DNA of 64,000 nucleotides from an uncultured bacterium (GTDB lineage: Bacteria > Bacillota > Clostridia > Oscillospirales > Ruminococcaceae), in assembly GCA_934875375.1 (NCBI GenBank), contig CAKXHL010000010.1, forward strand, positions 17,490 through 81,489, read 5' to 3'. Positions within the stretch are counted from its first letter, which is position 1. Every line of letters begins with the position of its first letter. The notes under the pieces were generated by a model that was not told the origin of the DNA, did not search any database, and saw nothing but the letters and a program-made list of their open reading frames with translations. The position numbers and the translations under genes are program-made. Positions 1 to 7,511 of the stretch are shown in pieces.

Positions 1-242
1 GAGGGCAAGCCTACCTGATGGTTACCGGGAAAAACGGTGATGATCTTAGCGCCGAAATAGTTGCCTGTTCCCAGATGCGCAGGCATAAACCCAAACAGGT
101 CGTTTCCCGGCAGGCGGGTGACTGTGCGGAGATACTGTTGGCCTTTTCCCTGGGCATGCTCCCGCAGAACAGTACGCATCAAACGGATGCAATCGGTCAT
201 GGAAAGGCTGTGCAGTACCTGCTGTTTGTCCATCTGTTCCAT
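1..242 (-). CDS. Ornithine cyclodeaminase/mu-crystallin family protein, N-terminal part
   Basis: The gene runs off the left edge, so only about 80 N-terminal residues are visible. The reading starts MEQMDKQQVLHSL and contains FGFMPAHLG and FGAKIITVFPGNH, which match the N-terminal substrate-binding region of the ornithine cyclodeaminase/mu-crystallin family (NAD(P)-dependent deaminases, imine reductases and alanine dehydrogenase-like enzymes). The substrate cannot be told from this fragment. The start is the ATG at 240-242, with GGAGG at 250-254 seven bases upstream. It is divergent from the broken lipoprotein gene at 463. Confidence 0.7.
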   Translation of the reverse strand, partial: MEQMDKQQVLHSLSMTDCIRLMRTVLREHAQGKGQQYLRTVTRLPGNDLFGFMPAHLGTGNYFGAKIITVFPGNHQVGLP

Positions 243-462
243 AGGGTTTCCTCCTTTTATATGGGCTTAGAGGCTGTCTTTTTTTATTTTACTCCCTTTG
301 CTTTTTTGTGGCAAGGTGTGAAAGCGGCAGATTGATTTTTTTGCCTCCTTATAGTACCATGGAAAACGGCCGGCAGAAAGGATGATGGGGGAAACGCCGT
401 GCGTGAATGCCGGGAGATGTTGTTGGTTCCCGTCCTTTTTGTTTTTAAGGGCGGTTGGACAA

Positions 463-1595
463 ATGAAAAAAGGTTTGTTGTCTCTTTTAGGCATCTTATG
501 CGCGGTGATGCTTTCGGGCTGCTGGACCGGACCGCTTCCAGTGCGCTGGATCGCAGTGCGCCGGACAGCCCTGTTTCGACGGAAGAATTGTCCCAACGGC
601 TGCCGGATGCAATAAATATCACAAATTTTACTGCCTTTGACGAGTATTTTGTATTGGAGTACAAAAACGCAAAATCCGCCGGCTTTTCCCTGGGATGGAT
701 TGCGCGTCAGGAAGGAAAGGAATGCTACACGACAAAGTACGTCATCCCCTATCCTTTGGGGCAGATGGAACGGGCTACCTGCTTTGAAGCTTATGAAATA
801 GAAGGGGAGGATTTTCTTTTTACCTGTGCCGGGTTTTATAAAATGTCGAATAACACGGTGGAAGAAATTCGCTCTTTTCCCGCAGATCGCTATGCCAGCG
901 TCCAGTACAGCCATTCGCTCCGTGCTTTTTATATATCGACCTGGAGGATAGAAGCTTATATTTGTCTAAGCTGGATGGGGAAACCCGGTGTATCTGCAAA
1001 GGGCAGGTGATAGAAGAAGGTTCCTCCCTTGAGGGAAAGAACCCGTATGATCCAAAGCTGCTGGCATACCCAATGGAGGGCCGCCTGTCCGGACAGATGA
1101 TTCTTTACTGGTACTTTCATGCGGATGGAAAACGAACCTTGCGGATCTGTGATTTGGAAGGAAACGTTTGTGTGAAATGGGCCCAAATGACCAAGAGTTT
1201 TTGCCTTTTGACCCGGAATGGTGGGGAAGCGGCTTTGCCCGTGATGACGCTTTTCTCCTATGGCGGCTGGAAAGGGCGGCGAATGATAACGCTTATACCA
1301 CCTTTTTACCATATATGACCAGCAGGGCCATGCGGAAAAAAGCATGGAAATCCCCTATGCGGCAGACCCTTTTTCCCATTTGACACCGGGCCTTGCGCCG
1401 GGATGCTTTTATACTGTCGGCGGTACCAGAAACCGGGAGACTGGCTGGCTCCAAAACTGCCTGCTTATCATCGATTTTGAGCGGGCAAGCTGCGAGGTGC
1501 TGGCACAGGACACCTTTCTTCTGCAAATCAAACCGGAAGAGGATGGCGTCTATTTTCTCAACGCTGACAAGGAGATCCGAAAAATTAGCCAATGA
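463..1595 (+). pseudogene. Lipoprotein gene broken by four frameshifts
   Basis: An ATG at 463 opens a lipoprotein signal peptide (MKKGLLSLLGILC, then AVMLSGC with lipobox LSGC). The rest of the protein continues through four other reading frames: about 535-930 (SALDRSAPDSPVSTEELSQ onward), about 940-1195 (DLEDRSLYLSKLDGE), about 1200-1312 (LPFDPEWWGSGFARDD) and about 1314-1595 (YDQQGHAEKSMEIPYAAD to the TGA at 1593-1595). Each join moves the frame by minus one, consistent with single-base losses. The function of the intact protein is unknown; it would be a surface-anchored protein of about 375 residues. Neighbouring genes are intact, so decay is favoured over sequencing error. Confidence 0.7.
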
Positions 1596-1678
1596 TCCGT
1601 TGGCGCCGGGCGGAATTTTTTTCGTTCCGTTTTTTCTGCCGGAGTCTGCCTTGTGTCATGTGAGAAAAAGAGTATCCC

Positions 1679-1707
1679 TTGATTTTTTTTGCCCGGCGCG
1701 CTACCAT
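1679..1707 (+). promoter_or_regulatory. Probable sigma-A promoter of cinA
   Basis: TTGATT at 1679-1684 and TACCAT at 1702-1707 are separated by 17 bases and lie about 30 bases before the cinA start. The -10 box is imperfect. Confidence 0.4.
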
Positions 1708-1737
1708 TAGAAAAAACGAAAACAGAGGGCGCAGTAT

Positions 1738-2991
1738 ATGACAGGCGAAATTTTGTGTGTCGGCACCGAGCTTCTGCTCGGTGATATTATCAATACCAAC
1801 GCGGCTTTTTTGGCGCGGGAACTGGCGGCGCTGGGCATCAGCGTGTATCATCAGACGGTGGTGGGGGACAACGGAAACCGGCTTTGTGAGGCGGTAAAGC
1901 TGGCTCTTTCCCGCAGCGATTTGCTGGTTATGACCGGCGGGCTGGGGCCGACCTACGACGACATTACCAAAGAAACCGCCGCCGCAGCCTTGGGGAAAAG
2001 GCTGGTGTGGAATCAGCAGGCCTATGACCGGATGGAGGCTTATTTCGCGCGCACCGGCCGGGTGATGAGCGAAAATAACCGTAAACAGGCCATGATGCCG
2101 GAGGGCGCCCTTGTGTTCCAGAACGAAAACGGTACGGCACCGGGTGCCGCCGTGGAATCCGATGGAAAGGTCATCGTGCTTTTGCCAGGCCCTCCCAGCG
2201 AGATGGAGCCGATGTTTTGCGATCAGGTGCGGCCCTATCTGGAGGGGAAAACCGGGCAGATTTTCCTATCCCAAACCGTGCATCTGTTTGGAATCGGAGA
2301 ATCGGCGGCAGAGGAAATCCTGCGCAGCTGGATGGAAGCTTCTAAAAATCCAACGGTTGCGCCCTATGCCAAAACGGGCGAGGTCCTTTTGCGGGTGACC
2401 GCCGCGGCACCGGACCGAAAGCAGGCGAGAAAGCTGCTGGAACCGGCAGTGCAGGAGATTCAAAAGCGGCTGGGCGCATACGTTTACGGTGTGGATGTCG
2501 GCACCTTGCAAAATGCGGTGGTGCTGGCGATGAAGCACAGGGGCCTGACCGTATCGACTGCCGAATCCTGTACCGGCGGCGGGGTGGCAAAGCGAATCAC
2601 AGAAGTTTCGGGCGCCTCGGCGGTACTGCGGGCGGGAATCTGCACCTATACCAATGAGATGAAAACAGCGCTGCTGGGCGTAAAGGAAAAGACGTTGAAA
2701 AGCTATGGCGCAGTCTCTGCCCAAACAGCGTTGGAAATGGCAAGAGGGGTAAAGGCGCGCACCGGCTCGGATATCGGCGTGTCAGTTACCGGTGTGGCGG
2801 GACCTCAGCCGTCGGAAGAAAAGCCGGTGGGGCTGGTTTTTGTGTCGGTGTCCAGTCCGTGGCATGAGCAGACGATGCAGCTGCATTTGGCCAGAGGCAG
2901 CGGCAATGAGCGGGAGCGGGTACGATGCTTGGCGGAAAATCACGCGCTGTATGCAGTGCTGCAGGCGGCTCAAAAGGCGCCGCAGCGCTGA
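1738..2991 (+). CDS. cinA: CinA: competence/damage-inducible protein, NMN deamidase type
   Basis: The 417-residue protein has the two-domain CinA layout. Residues 1-170 form a MoaB/MogA-like domain (MTGEILCVGTELLLGD, then MTGGLGPTYDD), and residues about 255-410 form the PncC-type amidohydrolase domain with STAESCTGG and VTGVAGP. In the family the first domain hydrolyses ADP-ribose and the second deamidates nicotinamide mononucleotide, recycling pyridine nucleotides; some members are linked to competence. The length is normal. The ATG at 1738 follows an AGAGGG site. A merR regulator starts 26 bases downstream and may be cotranscribed. Confidence 0.92.
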   Translation: MTGEILCVGTELLLGDIINTNAAFLARELAALGISVYHQTVVGDNGNRLCEAVKLALSRSDLLVMTGGLGPTYDDITKETAAAALGKRLVWNQQAYDRMEAYFARTGRVMSENNRKQAMMPEGALVFQNENGTAPGAAVESDGKVIVLLPGPPSEMEPMFCDQVRPYLEGKTGQIFLSQTVHLFGIGESAAEEILRSWMEASKNPTVAPYAKTGEVLLRVTAAAPDRKQARKLLEPAVQEIQKRLGAYVYGVDVGTLQNAVVLAMKHRGLTVSTAESCTGGGVAKRITEVSGASAVLRAGICTYTNEMKTALLGVKEKTLKSYGAVSAQTALEMARGVKARTGSDIGVSVTGVAGPQPSEEKPVGLVFVSVSSPWHEQTMQLHLARGSGNERERVRCLAENHALYAVLQAAQKAPQR

Positions 2992-3017
2992 AGTATAGGC
3001 GCAGGAGGGAAAGCAGA

Positions 3018-3818
3018 ATGCGCAAAACTTATAAAATCGGCGAAGTGGCAAATATCCTGGGCGTTTCTGCCGATACGATCCGGTATTATGAGAAAGCAGG
3101 AATCGTATATTCCAAAAAGGACTCGTCCAACGGATACCGGTACTTTACCCCGGCGGATATCTACGCGCTGTTGGACGTATTGTTTTACCGCAGCATGGAC
3201 ATCCCAGTGGAGGAAGTACGCAATATCATGAATTCCTATCAGCACCGGGATGTGAAAAAATTGCTGGAGCAAAAGCAGGAACAGGTGCAGGCAAAGATAC
3301 GGGAACAGCAGGTGCTGTTGGAACGTATCCGCGCCACCATCGAGGATTACCGGATCATGGAAGAAAACCTGGATGTATTTCAGGTGCGCCCCATGCCTTC
3401 GATGATTCTGTTTCATGAATCCCCGGCGGATAATCAGGCGTATTTTAACAATATGATCGAACAGGAAAACCAAAATCCGTCTCAAGCGGTGGGATCTTTG
3501 ATTGAGTCAGGCTTTATTGTAGCCCGCGGCGGCAACGGGTGGGAAATGACCCGCCTGTTCACAGCAGCCCTGATGCCGGAGAAGCAGACAGGACGATTCC
3601 CGGAAAACGGCCGGCTGGTGAGCGCGCCCAAAGCGGTTTACACCGTATTGCGTTCCCCTTGGGGCATTCGCATGGAGCAGATGCTCGCGCCTGCGTTGGA
3701 TTATGCTGCGGGGCAGGGTCTTTCGGTCAAGGACGAGATTTTCGGACTGTGGATTTTTACCGATTACAGCCAGCCGAGGCCGATGGATTATGTGGCTTTA
3801 TATCTGCCGGTGGATTAA
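3018..3818 (+). CDS. MerR family transcriptional regulator
   Basis: The 266-residue protein begins with a MerR winged-helix DNA-binding domain (TYKIGEVANILGVSADTIRYYEKAGI, quoted in parts: KIGEVANILGV and TIRYYEKAGIV, then NGYRYF). A coiled-coil dimerisation helix rich in Lys, Gln and Glu covers about residues 75-120. The C-terminal half (130-266) resembles a small-molecule sensing domain of the GyrI-like kind, but I cannot assign a ligand. The ATG at 3018 is preceded by GGAGG at 3004-3008; longer upstream reading overlaps cinA and is unlikely. Targets are unknown. Confidence 0.85.
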   Translation: MRKTYKIGEVANILGVSADTIRYYEKAGIVYSKKDSSNGYRYFTPADIYALLDVLFYRSMDIPVEEVRNIMNSYQHRDVKKLLEQKQEQVQAKIREQQVLLERIRATIEDYRIMEENLDVFQVRPMPSMILFHESPADNQAYFNNMIEQENQNPSQAVGSLIESGFIVARGGNGWEMTRLFTAALMPEKQTGRFPENGRLVSAPKAVYTVLRSPWGIRMEQMLAPALDYAAGQGLSVKDEIFGLWIFTDYSQPRPMDYVALYLPVD

Positions 3819-3836
3819 CGCAAGAGCCTTTGTTTC

Positions 3837-3865
3837 TTGACATCATAAAGGGAAAAGGATAAGAT
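3837..3865 (+). promoter_or_regulatory. Sigma-A promoter of ridA
   Basis: A consensus TTGACA at 3837-3842 and TAAGAT at 3860-3865 with a 17-base spacer lie about 65 bases before ridA, just after the merR stop. Confidence 0.6.
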
Positions 3866-3932
3866 AAAAGAGGTAAAAATTTGTTTTTTATGTTCCAATC
3901 CATAGAAATGGGAAAAAGAAGGGATGTTTATG

Positions 3933-4313
3933 ATGAAACAGATTATTGCAACCAATAAAGCGCCTGGGGCCATCGGCCCTTACTCTCAGGGAACCAGCTG
4001 TGATCAACTGGTCTTTACTTCCGGCCAGCTGGGAATCAATCCCGCAACCGGTAAGCTGGCGGGTCAGTCGGTAGAAGAGCAGACGATGCAGGCACTGAAA
4101 AATCTGGGCGAGGTGCTCAAAGAGGGCGGCGCAGATTATGATACCGTGTTGAAGACAACGGTGTATCTGCAGAATATGAGCGATTTTGCATCGGTCAATT
4201 CTATTTATGCTACCTACTTTAAAACGGACTGCCCGGCCAGAAGCTGCTTTGCAGTAGGGGCTTTGCCTATGGGCGGCCTGGTGGAGATCGAAGCGATTGC
4301 GCTGAAGAAATAA
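3933..4313 (+). CDS. ridA: RidA family enamine/imine deaminase
   Basis: The 126-residue protein matches the RidA/YjgF/UK114 family, with KAPGAIGPYSQG at the N-terminus, VFTSGQLGINP, and the conserved Arg in CPARSCF. Family members hydrolyse reactive 2-aminoacrylate and related enamines released by PLP enzymes, protecting other enzymes. Four in-frame starts lie close together; the ATG at 3924 abuts the AAGGG site, so 3930 or 3933 is more likely, and I chose 3933. The gene has its own promoter and terminator and so is probably monocistronic. Confidence 0.92.
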   Translation: MKQIIATNKAPGAIGPYSQGTSCDQLVFTSGQLGINPATGKLAGQSVEEQTMQALKNLGEVLKEGGADYDTVLKTTVYLQNMSDFASVNSIYATYFKTDCPARSCFAVGALPMGGLVEIEAIALKK

Positions 4314-4328
4314 GGTTTGCATTGCAGA

Positions 4329-4366
4329 AAAAGGATTTGCGGGGATTTTCCGCAAATCCTTTTTTC
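4329..4366 (+). terminator. Rho-independent terminator after ridA
   Basis: A 12-bp stem (4331-4342 with 4350-4361, AAGGATTTGCGG arm) is followed by a run of T. Confidence 0.85.
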
Positions 4367-4390
4367 TTATCGCTTTCCCGGTTTCTTTCC

Positions 4391-4419
4391 TTGTACCGCC
4401 GTGAAAAAAAGTGTATAAT
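4391..4419 (+). promoter_or_regulatory. Sigma-A promoter upstream of the signal peptidase gene
   Basis: TTGTAC at 4391-4396 and a perfect TATAAT at 4414-4419 with a 17-base spacer. The leader to the signal peptidase start is about 150 bases. Confidence 0.7.
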
Positions 4420-4577
4420 AATGGCTGCTGAAGGTTTTCGGCCTTTTTGCAGGGGCAGACCGCTATCTCAATTGAGGATTGGCGGATCTGCAGCTTTCAA
4501 AATTTTCGATAATCAAAAAATGACTGCTGCGGCGCAGAATGAGGCGGGCGGCGCTTAGAAAGGAAGAATGCGGACAA

Positions 4578-5096
4578 GTGGGTACTTGGAAGAAGTTTTT
4601 AAAAGAATGGGTCCTGCCTCTGGGAGCGGAGGTGTTTGTCATTGTATTTTTATTAAAGGTTGTTTTTATGCTGGTATTGGTGCCCTCTGGCTCCATGCTG
4701 CCGACCATTCAGAAAAACAGTGTGCTGTTTTGTACTTATATCCATGATGTGAGCAAGGTCGAACGGGGGCAGATTTTGGTCTTTGAATCGGACGAACTGG
4801 GAAAAATCCTGATCAAGCGCTTGATCGGGCTGCCCGGTGAAACGGTGTCGATCCGCGAGGACGGAAGTATTACGGTGGACGGGCAGGTGCTGGACGAATC
4901 TTATGTGGTGTATCCGCAGATGGGGGAAGAAATGGAATTTGAAGTTCCGCAGGGGCAGTATCTGTTTTTAGGAGACAACCGAGCCGGTTCAGAAGATGCC
5001 CGTTATTGGGACGAACCGTTTATTGCGGCAGAAAAAATCAAGGCCAGAGCCAGATTTACTTTATGGCCGTTTCAAAATTTTGGCGGATTACGATAG
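4578..5096 (+). CDS. lepB: Signal peptidase I
   Basis: The protein has a single N-terminal membrane anchor (LGAEVFVIVFLLKVVFML), the catalytic serine in VPSGSMLPT, the general-base lysine in IKRLIGLPGE, and box E in FLGDNRAGSEDAR. It cleaves signal peptides of Sec- and Tat-exported proteins at the outer face of the membrane. At 172 residues it is a normal Gram-positive SipS-like size. The start is chosen as GTG 4578 because AAGGAAG lies at 4560-4566; an in-frame ATG at 4539 lacks a ribosome binding site but cannot be excluded. iadA follows after 18 bases, so the two are probably cotranscribed. Confidence 0.88.
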   Translation: MGTWKKFLKEWVLPLGAEVFVIVFLLKVVFMLVLVPSGSMLPTIQKNSVLFCTYIHDVSKVERGQILVFESDELGKILIKRLIGLPGETVSIREDGSITVDGQVLDESYVVYPQMGEEMEFEVPQGQYLFLGDNRAGSEDARYWDEPFIAAEKIKARARFTLWPFQNFGGLR

Positions 5097-5114
5097 AAAG
5101 GAAAGGCGAGCAAT

Positions 5115-6251
5115 ATGTTTTTATGTGTGAAGAATGCGGATGTTTACAGTCCGGGCCACCTGGGCAAAAGGGATATTTTGATCTGCAACGACAGGATTAT
5201 TGCCATAGAGCCACAGATGGAAGCGCTGCCCCAGGGATGCCGGGTTTTGGACGCTGCCGGCCGCCGGGTAATCCCCGGGCTGATCGACCAGCATGTGCAT
5301 ATTACAGGCGGGGGAGGGGAGAGTGGTTTTACCAGCCGTGTGCCGGAGCTTCGCTTTTCCGACAGCGTAAAAGCGGGCGTTACTACGCTGGTGGGACTTT
5401 TGGGGACGGATTCCCGGACCCGCAGTGTGCAGAACCTGCTGGCAAAGACCAAAGCCCTTAACGAAGAGGGAATCACCGCTTACTGTCTGACCGGCGCGTA
5501 TGAAATCCCCTCCCCGACGTTGACCGGATCGGTGGGAGATGACATCATGTTTTTGCAGGAAGTCATTGGGGTAAAGGTGGCCATCTCGGATCACCGCAGT
5601 TCCAACCTGACCAAGGAAGAGATGATTAAGCTGGCCAGCGAAGCTAGAATCGCCGGTCTTTTGAGCAAAAAGCCCGGCGTGGTCCATATGCACACCGGCG
5701 TAGGCCGTCAAGGCTTAAAAATGATCATTGACATTGTGAAAACCACCGATATTCCGATTCAGCATTTTCGTCCCACCCATATGCGCAAGATACTGGAGGA
5801 CGATGTGGTTGAATTCACCAGGCTGGGCGGTTACGCGGATTATACCAGCAGCGAGGAGCCGGATCCCAAATCTCAGGAGATCCTGGATGTGTTGGCCCGC
5901 GGCGTTCCTCAGGACCATTTAACCATCAGTTCCGATTCCAACGGCAGTATACCCAAATGGGGACCGAATAAAGAGCTGATCGGCATTACTTATGCAAAGA
6001 TGACCAGCCTGTTCGGCCAGATTCAGTCCCTTGTGAAAAAGGGGTTGCCCTTGGAGCAGGCACTTTGCTTTGTAACGCAGAATGTGGCGCAGGCGCTGGA
6101 GCTTTATCCCCGCAAGGGCTGTTTGGCGCCGGAGAGCGACGCGGATTTGGTCGTAATCGGCCCGGAAATGGAGATTCAGACGGTGGTAGCCAAAGGACAG
6201 GTGCTGATGGAAGAAGGAGAAGTGCTCAAAAAAGGCCTGTTTGAAGATTAG
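5115..6251 (+). CDS. iadA: Beta-aspartyl-peptidase (isoaspartyl dipeptidase)
   Basis: The 378-residue protein is a zinc amidohydrolase of the IadA type. It shows the metal motif GLIDQHVHITGGGGE near residue 60, VHMHTGVG near 195, a histidine in IQHFRPTHM, and the catalytic aspartate region ISSDSNGS near 278. It hydrolyses beta-aspartyl dipeptides that arise from isoaspartate-damaged proteins or peptides. The ATG at 5115 follows GAAAGG. It sits 18 bases after the signal peptidase gene. Confidence 0.93.
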   Translation: MFLCVKNADVYSPGHLGKRDILICNDRIIAIEPQMEALPQGCRVLDAAGRRVIPGLIDQHVHITGGGGESGFTSRVPELRFSDSVKAGVTTLVGLLGTDSRTRSVQNLLAKTKALNEEGITAYCLTGAYEIPSPTLTGSVGDDIMFLQEVIGVKVAISDHRSSNLTKEEMIKLASEARIAGLLSKKPGVVHMHTGVGRQGLKMIIDIVKTTDIPIQHFRPTHMRKILEDDVVEFTRLGGYADYTSSEEPDPKSQEILDVLARGVPQDHLTISSDSNGSIPKWGPNKELIGITYAKMTSLFGQIQSLVKKGLPLEQALCFVTQNVAQALELYPRKGCLAPESDADLVVIGPEMEIQTVVAKGQVLMEEGEVLKKGLFED

Positions 6252-6315
6252 TTGACAGCTCGAAAATGAAAGGCTACAATATGACTTGTTAGTAAATGTT
6301 TAGGAGTTGAATGTT

Positions 6316-7221
6316 TTGGCTGAAAATTATAATCACGACTGCGCGTCCTGCGGCGAAGAGTGCGCCTCCCGGGAAGTGCCGGAAAACTGCACCCATGACT
6401 GCAGTACCTGTGGGGAAAATTGCCCTTCCAAGACAAAAAGCCTGAAGGATTTTTTAGAAGCACCCCATGAGATGAGTTCGGTCCGCAAGATCATTGCGGT
6501 GGCCAGCGGCAAGGGCGGCGTGGGAAAATCCCTTGTGACCTCCTTGCTGGCGGTTTCCATGAGCCGCCTGGGCTACCGGGTTGGTATTCTGGACTCGGAT
6601 ATTACCGGTCCGTCTATTCCCCGCGCGTTCGGGGTGCATGACCGGGCCATGTCCGATGAAGCGGGTATTTATCCTGCGGAAACGCGAACCGGTATCCATG
6701 TGATTTCTGCCAATATGCTGCTGGAGGAGGAAACTGCCCCGGTGATCTGGCGCGGTCCCATGATTGCCGGCGTGGTCAAGCAGTTCTGGACCGATGTGAT
6801 CTGGAATGACATTGATTTTCTGTTTGTGGACATGCCTCCGGGAACTGGCGACGTGCCGATCACGGTGTTCCAGTCCATTCCTGTGGATGGCGTGGTGGTT
6901 GTGGCATCTCCTCAGGAACTGGTTGGCATGGTGGTGGAAAAGGCGCTGAATATGACCAATGCCATGCAGGTCAATGTGATCGGGTTGGTAGAAAATATGA
7001 GCTATGTGGAATGCCCGGACTGCCATAAAAAGATCAAAATTTTTGGTGAGAGCCATATCGACCGGATTGGCGAGGAATTTAATCTCCCGGTACTGGCAAA
7101 AATGCCGATTGATCCGCAGCTGGCCCAGCTGTGCGACGAGGGAGAGATTGAAAAAGCGCAAGCGGATTATCTGACTGAAGCGTGTCAGAAAATCGTGGAA
7201 TACTGCGACAAAGAGGATTGA
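6316..7221 (+). CDS. mrp: Mrp/NBP35 family Fe-S carrier P-loop ATPase
   Basis: The 301-residue protein has a cysteine-rich N-terminus (CASCGEEC and CSTCGENC), a deviant Walker A GKGGVGKS near residue 66, the Mrp motif FVDMPPGTGD, and a C-terminal CPDC pair. Mrp/ApbC/Nbp35 proteins bind and transfer 4Fe-4S clusters to target enzymes in the cytoplasm. The N-terminal ferredoxin-like Cys clusters are common in Clostridia versions. The TTG at 6316 is chosen because AGGAG lies at 6302-6306 with a 9-base gap; the earlier in-frame TTG at 6307 touches the ribosome binding site. Confidence 0.9.
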   Translation: MAENYNHDCASCGEECASREVPENCTHDCSTCGENCPSKTKSLKDFLEAPHEMSSVRKIIAVASGKGGVGKSLVTSLLAVSMSRLGYRVGILDSDITGPSIPRAFGVHDRAMSDEAGIYPAETRTGIHVISANMLLEEETAPVIWRGPMIAGVVKQFWTDVIWNDIDFLFVDMPPGTGDVPITVFQSIPVDGVVVVASPQELVGMVVEKALNMTNAMQVNVIGLVENMSYVECPDCHKKIKIFGESHIDRIGEEFNLPVLAKMPIDPQLAQLCDEGEIEKAQADYLTEACQKIVEYCDKED

Positions 7222-7236
7222 TTTTTCTTTTGTCCC

Positions 7237-7270
7237 AATACCGGCAGCGGTGCTGCCGGTATTTTATTTT
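7237..7270 (+). terminator. Rho-independent terminator after mrp
   Basis: A 12-bp stem (7237-7248 with 7252-7263, AATACCGGCAGC arm) with a 3-base loop, followed by TTTATTTT. Confidence 0.8.
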
Positions 7271-7511
7271 GCCGGATAAAAAAGGCTTTCTCCTGGCATG
7301 GTTTCCGGATATCCCGAGATTTTTTCTATTTTTTCTTGGCATTTTTTTCAGTTAATGATACAATGGTAAAAGATGTGCCGCAGTCATGAAAAAATAGTGA
7401 CAAAACGGTGAAAATCTGATGGCCTTTGCAACAAATCGACTTTTCGCAGGTACTTATTATGCAGGACTTATGCAAAGGCATAGGAAAATACACAAAAAAG
7501 GGGACGCAGAT

